Positions 8,065 to 13,577 of a DNA stretch of 13,577 nt are shown in pieces. The translations under genes were made by a program, and so were the position numbers. The notes under the pieces were generated by a model. That model worked only from the letters and a program-made list of their open reading frames with translations. It was not told the DNA's origin and did not search any database. Each line of letters starts with the position of its first letter. Position 1 is the first letter of the stretch. This stretch comes from Pseudolabrys sp. (GTDB lineage: Bacteria > Pseudomonadota > Alphaproteobacteria > Rhizobiales > Xanthobacteraceae): NCBI GenBank assembly GCA_029945495.1, contig JAQSCR010000448.1:1-13577 (forward strand), in the 5' to 3' direction.

Positions 8065-8084
8065 CAGGCGGTCCCAGGCGGTCC
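8065..8084. repeat. 10-base tandem duplication after the Popeye-like gene
   Basis: CAGGCGGTCC occurs twice head to tail, beginning two bases after the stop codon. It is probably a replication-slippage product with no clear function, but it pads the space before the two downstream hairpins. Confidence 0.6.
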
Positions 8085-8126
8085 ATTGATTCACTCAATG
8101 TCAACCGACCGCCTTCACCGTCGGTT
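8084..8126 (+). terminator. Two consecutive inverted repeats after the channel/MBL/Popeye-like group
   Basis: CATTGA (8084-8089) pairs with TCAATG (8095-8100) around a five-base loop. AACCGAC (8103-8109) pairs with GTCGGTT (8120-8126) around a ten-base loop. They lie 22 and 41 bases after the stop codon of the last gene in the group. Neither has a proper U-run (only TTTA after the second), so this is a weak intrinsic terminator or an mRNA-stabilising 3' structure. Confidence 0.35.
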
Positions 8127-8241
8127 TACCTTCACCGCGAAAGCACCCCCACGCACCGTGCCAGTTTAACCGGAACTAAGCGGCATTCCCTTTAGTTGTA
8201 GTCCCGAGAAGCGGGAGCAGATCGGCATCTTAAAGCCGGCG

Positions 8242-8265
8242 CAACGCCCGCTCACAGGGGCGTTG
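8242..8265 (+). promoter_or_regulatory. Hairpin overlapping the ribosome binding site of the BTLCP protease gene
   Basis: CAACGCCC (8242-8249) and GGGCGTTG (8258-8265) form a perfect 8-base inverted repeat with an 8-base loop. The Shine-Dalgarno AGGGG (8256-8260) straddles the loop and the 3' arm, and the start codon follows at 8268. In RNA this stem would hide the ribosome site. A second short stem (TCCCG 8202-8206, CGGGA 8212-8216) lies further upstream in the leader. Translational control is inference from the pairing. Confidence 0.5.
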
Positions 8266-8267
8266 AA

Positions 8268-9092
8268 ATGTCGGCGTTTTTGCAGGCGCGCGCTGCCGCG
8301 CGCGTGGTTGCCTTGATGACCATTGTCGGCCTTTGCGCCAGCGGGACAGCGGCCCAACCGGCGCCGCCTTTGCCGTCCGGCCTGGACCTGGATCTCCAGC
8401 TTAATGTGCGGCTCGATGGGCCGGCTAACCTCCAAGCTGATCCGCAAACCAATATGCAATTCGCCGCGCTCGGCCCGGTCGAGGCGGCCGCGCCGTCCGC
8501 CCCCGCCGCGCCGGATCACGGTCCGTTCGGAACGATCGCCGCACATAACGGCGCAATGTCCGCCAAGTGGCGCGGTCTGCAGCCGGCGATTCAACTGGAA
8601 GCCCGTATTCTCGAGCTGTGCCGTTCCGATCGGACGCTATGCCCGCCGGCCGCGGCGCGCTTTCTGGCCATCGTCGAGACCGCCCGCAATCGCAGCGGTC
8701 GCGCCCGCATCGGTGAAATCAACCGCGCCATCAATCTCGCCATCCGGCCGGCCAGTGACGCGGCCCGTTATCAGGTCGCGGATGTATGGACGACGCCGCT
8801 GATGACCTTCGCGACCGGCACCGGCGACTGCGAGGACTATGCCATCGCCAAATACGTCGCCTTGCGCGGGGCCGGCCTCGCGCCGGAAGATCTGCGCATC
8901 GTCATCCTACGCGATGCGTCGATCAATCAGGATCACGCCGTCACGGCCGCGCGCGTCGACGGTGAGTGGCTCATTCTCGACAACCGTCACATGATCCTTC
9001 TGACCGACAGCGAGAGCGCCAACATGACGCCGCTGGTGGCGCTCGATCATCAGGATGGCGTCCGCAACGCCACGGCCGCGACACCGTCCTGA
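8268..9092 (+). CDS. Transglutaminase-like cysteine peptidase (BTLCP, LapG superfamily), exported
   Basis: This 274-residue protein has a Sec-type signal peptide: basic N-terminus, hydrophobic core at about 12-24, probable cleavage after TAA near 29. A Pro/Ala-rich linker runs to about 85. The C-terminal domain carries the papain-like triad: C188 in GTGDCEDYAIAKY, H223 in QDHAV, and D238 in LILDNR. This pattern defines bacterial transglutaminase-like cysteine proteinases, the superfamily of the periplasmic protease LapG, which trims large adhesins when c-di-GMP falls. The usual AHMVL around the histidine is replaced by DHAVTA. Many rhizobial genomes carry members without a known partner, and no LapD receptor is in the window. 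A large surface protein gene about 3.4 kb away is a possible but unproven substrate. The start is fixed by AGGGG seven bases upstream, which is itself inside a hairpin. Confidence 0.87.
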   Translation: MSAFLQARAAARVVALMTIVGLCASGTAAQPAPPLPSGLDLDLQLNVRLDGPANLQADPQTNMQFAALGPVEAAAPSAPAAPDHGPFGTIAAHNGAMSAKWRGLQPAIQLEARILELCRSDRTLCPPAAARFLAIVETARNRSGRARIGEINRAINLAIRPASDAARYQVADVWTTPLMTFATGTGDCEDYAIAKYVALRGAGLAPEDLRIVILRDASINQDHAVTAARVDGEWLILDNRHMILLTDSESANMTPLVALDHQDGVRNATAATPS

Positions 9093-9185
9093 GCCGGTTC
9101 GAAGCCCTCCGCAAAACGACAGAGTTGCCGAAGCATACGGTGGCGTGCTGAAGTTTGGGCAGACCCGGCCTATAGGGATGCCACA

Positions 9186-9806
9186 ATGCCATCCTACCGC
9201 GATTTGATTGACGAACTGCTGCAACACGGGACCTCGACCTTGTGCGAGGCGTCCGGGCTGCCATCCGCCCTCGACTACAATATCCGCCCGGTCTGGCCGG
9301 GCGCGACGATCGCCGGTGCGGCCTTGCCGTTGCGCTGCGCGCCCGGCGACAATCTCGCCATTCATCTGGCCGTCGAACAGGCAAATCCCGGCGACGTACT
9401 GGTGGTCGATGGCCATGGCTATATCGCGGGCTACTGGGGCGAGATCCTGACCGTCGCGGCGCAGGCGCGCGGTATTGCCGGGCTGGTGATCGACGGCGGC
9501 GTGCGCGATCTGGCGGCGCTGGAGAAGCGCCAATTTCCGGTGTTCGCGCGCGGCATCGCCATGCGCGCGGCGGTGAAGCTGCATGCGCCATCGGTCGGCG
9601 AGCCGATCGTGATCGCCGATGTCGCTATCGCGCGCGGCGATCTGATCGTTGCCGACGCCGACGGCGTCGTCGCTATCCCGCAAGCCGAGGTCGAGCGAAC
9701 TTTGGCCGGCGCGCGCCAGCGCACCGAAAAAGAAGCCGCCATCATGCGGCGTCTGCAGGCCGGCGAGACTACGGTGCAAATTCTCGGACTTAAAGGCGGA
9801 AAGTAA
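9186..9806 (+). CDS. RraA-family protein (HMG/CHA aldolase-like)
   Basis: This 206-residue cytosolic protein has the usual length and motifs of the RraA/4-carboxy-4-hydroxy-2-oxoadipate aldolase family: PGDVLVVDG (68-76), YWGEIL (83-88), VIDGGVRD (101-108) with the substrate-binding R107 and metal-binding D108, and DADGVVAIP (157-165). The GEIL loop and Arg-Asp pair are what the catalytic aldolase/decarboxylase members keep, so enzymatic activity is more likely than RNase E inhibition. AGGGAT seven bases before ATG gives a good ribosome site. The TAA stop shares one base with the ATG of the following oxidoreductase, so translation is coupled. In this setting it probably cleaves or decarboxylates an oxo-acid made by the neighbouring enzymes. 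The exact substrate is unknown. Confidence 0.88.
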   Translation: MPSYRDLIDELLQHGTSTLCEASGLPSALDYNIRPVWPGATIAGAALPLRCAPGDNLAIHLAVEQANPGDVLVVDGHGYIAGYWGEILTVAAQARGIAGLVIDGGVRDLAALEKRQFPVFARGIAMRAAVKLHAPSVGEPIVIADVAIARGDLIVADADGVVAIPQAEVERTLAGARQRTEKEAAIMRRLQAGETTVQILGLKGGK

Positions 9807-11437
9807 TGGCCTCCAGCGTGCAGACATTCGACTACATCGTCGTCGGCGCCGGCTCCGCCGGCTGCGTGCTGGCCAATCGGCTGAGTGAATCGGGCCGGCA
9901 CCGCGTGCTGCTTCTCGAAGCGGGCCCCAAGGACAGCAATATCTGGATTCATATTCCGCTCGGCTACGCCAAGCTGTTCACCAACCCGAAAGTCAATTGG
10001 CTCTACAAGACCGAGCCGGAGCCAGAGCTCACCGACCGGCAGATCATCCAGCCGCGCGGCAAGGTTCTGGGCGGCTCGAGTTCGATCAACGGCCTGCTTT
10101 ATATCCGCGGCCAGGCGCAGGACTTCGACCACTGGCGGCAGCTCGGCAACACCGGCTGGGGCTTCGACGACGTGCTGCCCTATTTCCGCAAGGCCGAGGA
10201 CCAGGAACGCGGTGCCGACGACCTGCATGGCGCCGGCGGCCCGCTCGCGGTCTCCGATGTCAGCGAGCCGCATCCGCTGTGCGAAGCCTTCATCGGCGCC
10301 GCCGAGCAAGCCGGCTTTCCACGCACCGAGGATTTCAACGGCGCAAGCCAGGAAGGCGCCGGCTATTTCCAGCTCACCGCCCGTAACGGGCGGCGCATAT
10401 CGACCGCCGCCGGTTATCTGCGCCAGGCGCGGAAGCGGCCCAATTTGACGGTCGCGACCGGCGCGCTGGCGAGCCGGATTCTGTTTGAAGGACGGCGCGC
10501 CACCGGCGTCGACTATCGACAGGATGGCGACGTCCATACCGCGCAGGCAAACATCGAGGTCATTGTCGCCGGCGGCGCATTCAATTCGCCGCAGCTGCTG
10601 CAGCTCTCGGGGGTCGGACCGGCGGAACACCTGCGCTCGCTCGGCATCCCGGTGATCGCCGACATGCCCGGCGTCGGCGCCGACCTGCAGGACCATTATC
10701 AGGTCCGCATGCAGTATCGCTGCACCGAGCCGATCACGATGAACGACGTGGTCAACAGCTGGCATCGCCGCATCGGCGCCGGTTTGCGCTACATCGTGTC
10801 GCGCAAAGGCATGCTGACCATCGGCGCCGGTTATGCCGGGGCTTTCCTGCGCACGCGGCCGGAGCTGGAAACGCCGGACGTGCAGATCCATTTCATCATC
10901 TTCAGCGCCGAGACCACCGGCGCCAACTTGCACCCCTTCCCGGGCTTCATCGCCTCGGTCTGCCAGCTGCGGCCGGAGAGCCGCGGCTTCGTGCGCATCA
11001 AGTCCAGCGATCCGGCCGCGCCGCCGGCGATCCAGCCGCATTATCTATCCAGCCGCTTCGACCGCGATACGACGCTCGATGGCATGAAACTGCTGCGCAA
11101 CATCATGGGCCAGCCTGCGATGCAGCATTACATCGCCGAAGAGCGTGCGCCGGGAGCGGCCTGCACCAGCGACGCCGATCTGCTGGCCTACGCGCGCGCG
11201 ACCGGCACCACGGTCTTTCACCCGACCAGCACCTGCCGGATGGGCTCCGATCCGGCCGCCGTGGTCGACGAGCGGCTACGCGTGCACGGCCTCGGTGGGC
11301 TGCGGGTGATCGACGCCTCGGTGATGCCGACTTTGGTGTCCGGCAATACCAATGCGGGGATCGTGATGATCGCCGAAAAAGGCGCCGACATGATTCTTGA
11401 GGATGCCAAACGGCCGGCGCTGGCCGCCACCGGGTAG
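9806..11437 (+). CDS. GMC-family FAD-dependent oxidoreductase (choline dehydrogenase-like)
   Basis: This 543-residue cytosolic flavoenzyme is full length for the BetA-like branch. It has the Rossmann motif GAGSAG (14-19) with the ribose-binding E38 in LLLEAG; GMC signature 1, PRGKVLGGSSSINGLLYIRG (83-102); signature 2, GAFNSPQLLQLSG (257-269); and the C-terminal active site with H472 in FHPTSTCRMG and N516 in SGNTNAG. These His and Asn residues are the catalytic pair in the family. It should oxidise an alcohol or polyol to an aldehyde or ketone. Automated names such as choline dehydrogenase are unreliable here, because the neighbours (RraA aldolase, UxaA/GarD dehydratase, ABC binding protein) point to a sugar or sugar-acid route and there is no betaine aldehyde dehydrogenase. 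The start overlaps the previous stop in TAATG. The gene ends 98 bases from the convergent dehydratase. Confidence 0.93.
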   Translation: MASSVQTFDYIVVGAGSAGCVLANRLSESGRHRVLLLEAGPKDSNIWIHIPLGYAKLFTNPKVNWLYKTEPEPELTDRQIIQPRGKVLGGSSSINGLLYIRGQAQDFDHWRQLGNTGWGFDDVLPYFRKAEDQERGADDLHGAGGPLAVSDVSEPHPLCEAFIGAAEQAGFPRTEDFNGASQEGAGYFQLTARNGRRISTAAGYLRQARKRPNLTVATGALASRILFEGRRATGVDYRQDGDVHTAQANIEVIVAGGAFNSPQLLQLSGVGPAEHLRSLGIPVIADMPGVGADLQDHYQVRMQYRCTEPITMNDVVNSWHRRIGAGLRYIVSRKGMLTIGAGYAGAFLRTRPELETPDVQIHFIIFSAETTGANLHPFPGFIASVCQLRPESRGFVRIKSSDPAAPPAIQPHYLSSRFDRDTTLDGMKLLRNIMGQPAMQHYIAEERAPGAACTSDADLLAYARATGTTVFHPTSTCRMGSDPAAVVDERLRVHGLGGLRVIDASVMPTLVSGNTNAGIVMIAEKGADMILEDAKRPALAATG

Positions 11438-11448
11438 CTTTTTTAATT

Positions 11449-11536
11449 GCGCATGATCTTGTCCGACCTTCCTTCGCCCGCCGAAGCGGGCTTCGCGAAG
11501 GCGGGAAACCGGTTCCCACTTTACGGGATCATGCGC
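11449..11536. repeat. Composite palindromic intergenic repeat between convergent genes
   Basis: The outer arms are perfect 10-base inverted repeats, GCGCATGATC (11449-11458) and GATCATGCGC (11527-11536). Between them lie TTGTCCGA and ACCGGTTCCCACTTTACG-like blocks, which I recognise as the dispersed palindromic element common in Rhizobiales intergenic DNA. A second palindromic unit (about 11471-11505) is nested inside: CCTTCGC (11471-11477) with GCGAAGG (11495-11501), and the stem GCCCGC-CGAA-GCGGGC (11476-11491). The right arm shares one base with the stop codon of the minus-strand gene. The position between two convergent genes suggests a bidirectional transcript end; TTTTTT (11440-11445) precedes it. 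Confidence 0.7.
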
Positions 11537-13053
11537 TACATCGTCGCGCCGATCTGCCAGGGCACGAATTCCAGATCGCCGTAGCCGAGATCTTCCGATT
11601 TGGTGTGTCCGCCGGAGGCGACCGACAGCACTTTCTTGAAGATCTCCTCGCCCTTCTGCTCGAGCGTGACGCCGTCGAGGATATCGCCGCAATTGATATC
11701 CATGTCGTCGGTCATCGTCTCATAGACATAATGATTGGTGGCGAGCTTGATCGACGGCGTCGGCTTGCAGCCGAAGGCGGAGCCGCGGCCCGTGGTGAAG
11801 CACATCACATTGCAGCCGCCAGCCACCTGCCCGGTCGCGCCGACCGGATCGAAGCCCGGCGTGTCCATGAAGACGAAGCCCTTTTCGCGGATCGGCTCGG
11901 CATATTCATAGACCGCCCGCAATGTCGTCGAGCCGCCTTTGGCCGCGGCACCCAAGGACTTCTCCAGAATCGTGGTAAGCCCGCCAGCCTTGTTGCCTGG
12001 CGACGGGTTGTTGTTCATCTCGCCGCGATTGCGCTCGGTGTACTCTTCCCACCAGCGAATGCGCTCGACCAGTTTCTCGCCGACCGCGGCATTGACTGCG
12101 CGCCGCGTCAGCAGGTGCTCGGCGCCGTAGATCTCCGGCGTCTCGGCCAGCACGCCGGTGCCGCCGTGCTTGACCAGAAGGTCGACCGCCGATCCCAGCG
12201 CCGGATTGGCGGTGATGCCGGAATAGCCGTCGGAGCCGCCGCATTGCAGCGCCAGCACGACTTCGGAAGCCGGCCGCGTTTCCCGCTTGGCCTTCGCCGC
12301 GATCGGCAGCATCGCGCGGATACGTTCGACACCTTCGGCGATCGTCTTCTTGGTGCCGCCGATCGCCTGGATGGTCATGGTCTGGAAATGATCGCCCTCG
12401 ACCAGAGCGTAATTGTCCTTCATGCGGTCGATCTGAAACATCTCGCAGCCCAGCCCGACCATCAGCGCGCCGCCGAGATTGGGATGCGTCGCGTAGCCCC
12501 ATTGCGTCCGCAGCAGCACATCCCAGCCTTCGCCTTTCGACGCCATGCCGCAGCCGGTGCCATGCACGAACGGCACCACGCCGTCGATCTCCGGATAGTC
12601 CTTGAGCATGTCGGAGCGGTTGACGGCTTCGGCGATGAATTTCGCCACCGTGGCTGAGCAGTTCACCGAAGTCAGCACGCCGATATAGTTGCGGGTGCCG
12701 GTGCGGCCGTTCGGTCGAACATAGCCCTCGAATGTCTCGCGCAACTCGGGCGGCAGAATCTCGTCGTTCTTGGCGCCTTCGGCAAAGTGATAGTCGCGCG
12801 CGAAATCGTGCATGACGACGTTGTGCTCGTGCACCCAGTCGCCCGGCGCGATCGGCTTTGATGCGAAGCCGATGATCTGCCCGTATTTGCGGACCGGTTC
12901 GTTCAGCGCAACCGGCGCGATCGCCATCTTGTGGCCGCGCGGAATTCGCTCCGATGCCGTCGCACCGCCCGCCGCCGTTCCCGCCGGTATCTGATCGACC
13001 GCGACGATCACGTTGTCGGCGTTCGAAAGACGAATGAAACGGGGAGCATTCAC
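11536..13053 (-). CDS. UxaA/GarD-family sugar-acid dehydratase (altronate dehydratase-like)
   Basis: This 505-residue cytosolic enzyme matches the length of UxaA and GarD (about 495-525). An N-terminal SAF domain (about 10-85) carries RGHKMAI, KYGQIIG and WVHEHN (73-78). The catalytic region has TRNYIGVLTSVNCS, HGTGCGM, VGLGCE, QCGGSDGYSGITANP, NPSPGNKAGG and TGRGSAFGCKPTPSIKLATN, all closely matching E. coli altronate dehydratase. The family uses Fe2+ or similar metals to dehydrate altronate, galactarate and related acids to 2-keto-3-deoxy acids. Which acid is used here cannot be told from sequence. The start is GTG at 13053: AGGAGA lies seven bases upstream, and the nearby ATG at 13049 is out of frame. 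It is convergent with the GMC oxidoreductase and divergent from the ABC binding-protein gene, consistent with one catabolic locus under a shared regulator. Confidence 0.92.
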   Translation of the reverse strand: MNAPRFIRLSNADNVIVAVDQIPAGTAAGGATASERIPRGHKMAIAPVALNEPVRKYGQIIGFASKPIAPGDWVHEHNVVMHDFARDYHFAEGAKNDEILPPELRETFEGYVRPNGRTGTRNYIGVLTSVNCSATVAKFIAEAVNRSDMLKDYPEIDGVVPFVHGTGCGMASKGEGWDVLLRTQWGYATHPNLGGALMVGLGCEMFQIDRMKDNYALVEGDHFQTMTIQAIGGTKKTIAEGVERIRAMLPIAAKAKRETRPASEVVLALQCGGSDGYSGITANPALGSAVDLLVKHGGTGVLAETPEIYGAEHLLTRRAVNAAVGEKLVERIRWWEEYTERNRGEMNNNPSPGNKAGGLTTILEKSLGAAAKGGSTTLRAVYEYAEPIREKGFVFMDTPGFDPVGATGQVAGGCNVMCFTTGRGSAFGCKPTPSIKLATNHYVYETMTDDMDINCGDILDGVTLEQKGEEIFKKVLSVASGGHTKSEDLGYGDLEFVPWQIGATM

Positions 13054-13320
13054 CGGGCAGTCTCCTGTTTAAATCGAACGGCAGCATCGATACGCGCCTA
13101 CATCATGCGGATCGCAGCCGCGGCAACAAGCATTGTTTAGACTAACATGAACGTTGCGTACGCATCTATTTGCTGCGCTGCAAAAAAGGAACCCGGCCTC
13201 CGCCGAGCATTAAATTTACGAAATGTGCGCCCGAGCCTTGTTTATTCGCTAGCCGCCGATAGAGGAGCGAGTTATCCTTATTTCAAGGCCATAAAACAAA
13301 ACGCCATCGGGGAGGACACT
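13054..13320. promoter_or_regulatory. Divergent promoter region between dehydratase and ABC binding-protein genes
   Basis: This A/T-richer 267-base spacer separates two divergent genes. It contains the perfect 10-base palindrome TGCGTACGCA (13155-13164) and, just beside it, TGTT-N6-AACA (13134-13147). Both are near the centre of the spacer and could be operators for a local GntR- or LacI-type regulator, which is not in the window. I could not find a convincing -35/-10 pair for either direction. GGGGAGG (13310-13316) at the right end is the ribosome site of the binding-protein gene. Confidence 0.45.
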
Positions 13321-13577
13321 ATGGGTACACGTATTTCACGTCGTTCCGTTCTCAAGACCGCTGCTCTTGGCTCTGCTGCCGTCATTTCCGCGCCCTATGT
13401 CAGCGGCACTTACGCCGCCGGCACATTAAGCCTTGGATGCTGGGATCACTGGGTGCCCGGCGCCAACAAGGCGCTCGATAAGCTCTGCAAAGAGTGGGGC
13501 GACAAGAACAAAGTCGAAGTTCACGTCGACTACATCACCTCGCAAGGCGAGAAGGACAAGTTGACCGCCGCGGCCGA
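13321..13577 (+). CDS. ABC transporter extracellular solute-binding protein, Tat-exported (N-terminal part only)
   Basis: The first 85 residues are present and the gene runs off the right edge. The N-terminus has a twin-arginine signal (SRRSVLK at 6-12, then a hydrophobic stretch AALGSAAVISAP and cleavage near TYAA). The mature part begins TLSLGCWDHWVPGANKALD and continues KVEVHVDYITSQGEKDKL, typical of the first beta-strand and helix of family 1 (sugar-type) solute-binding proteins. Tat export is common for such proteins in Rhizobiales. A strong GGGGAGG five bases before ATG supports the start. Divergent placement from the dehydratase suggests the transporter imports that pathway's substrate. 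Permease and ATPase genes should follow outside the window. Confidence 0.85.
   Translation, partial: MGTRISRRSVLKTAALGSAAVISAPYVSGTYAAGTLSLGCWDHWVPGANKALDKLCKEWGDKNKVEVHVDYITSQGEKDKLTAAA

Noticed and set aside
9431..11041. 536-codon open frame on the minus strand
   Set aside because: It is antisense to the RraA and GMC genes, whose motifs and active-site residues are intact. The minus-strand product shows only low-complexity Arg/Ala/Gly sequence.
11605..12657. 350-codon open frame on the plus strand
   Set aside because: It is antisense to the UxaA/GarD dehydratase, which matches its family along its whole length.
1..13577. CRISPR array, tRNA or rRNA genes, insertion sequences, prophage genes, toxin-antitoxin pair
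   Set aside because: Reading both strands, I saw no regularly spaced repeats, no tRNA-like cloverleaf, no transposase or integrase motifs and no short gene pairs of that kind.

Overview
The window reads as chromosomal DNA from a GC-rich alphaproteobacterium, probably a member of the Hyphomicrobiales close to Bradyrhizobium or Xanthobacteraceae. The reasons are strong G/C preference at third codon positions, a potassium channel very like MloK1 of Mesorhizobium loti, a FecR-type giant surface protein, a Tat-exported ABC binding protein, and a palindromic intergenic repeat of the kind scattered through rhizobial genomes. The genus is inference.

Layout. (1) Positions 1-4889, minus strand: one very long open frame, cut by the left window edge, encoding a multidomain secreted surface protein (N-terminal FecR domain, cadherin-like repeats, PD40 beta-propeller, VCBS-like segments, NIDO domain, type I secretion-like tail). 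(2) 4890-5289: non-coding leader region between this gene and the divergent channel gene. (3) 5290-8062, plus strand: a compact group of three genes, namely a MloK1-like cyclic-nucleotide-gated K+ channel, an MBL-fold phosphodiesterase-like hydrolase, and a small protein with three membrane helices and a cyclic-nucleotide-binding domain, whose topology is that of animal Popeye proteins. (4) 8268-9092, plus strand: a secreted transglutaminase-like cysteine protease of the LapG (BTLCP) superfamily, with a hairpin that would cover its ribosome binding site. (5) 9186-11437, plus strand: an RraA-family aldolase-like protein translationally coupled (TAATG) to a GMC flavin oxidoreductase. (6) 11449-11536: a composite palindromic repeat between convergent genes. 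(7) 11536-13053, minus strand: a UxaA/GarD-family sugar-acid dehydratase. (8) 13054-13320: divergent promoter region. (9) 13321-13577 and beyond: the start of a Tat-exported ABC solute-binding protein.

How the parts may work together. Regions 5-9 look like a catabolic locus for a sugar acid or related polyol: uptake by an ABC transporter, oxidation by the GMC enzyme, dehydration by the UxaA/GarD enzyme and cleavage by the RraA-like protein. The substrate cannot be read from the sequence. Region 3 looks like a cyclic-nucleotide signalling cassette: two proteins with binding domains, one of them an ion channel, flank a hydrolase from a superfamily that includes phosphodiesterases. This is the most interesting part of the window. 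The LapG-like protease and the FecR-type surface protein could be protease and substrate, but no canonical cleavage motif is visible and other parts of a Lap system are not in the window. No tRNA, rRNA, CRISPR array, insertion sequence or phage gene was seen.
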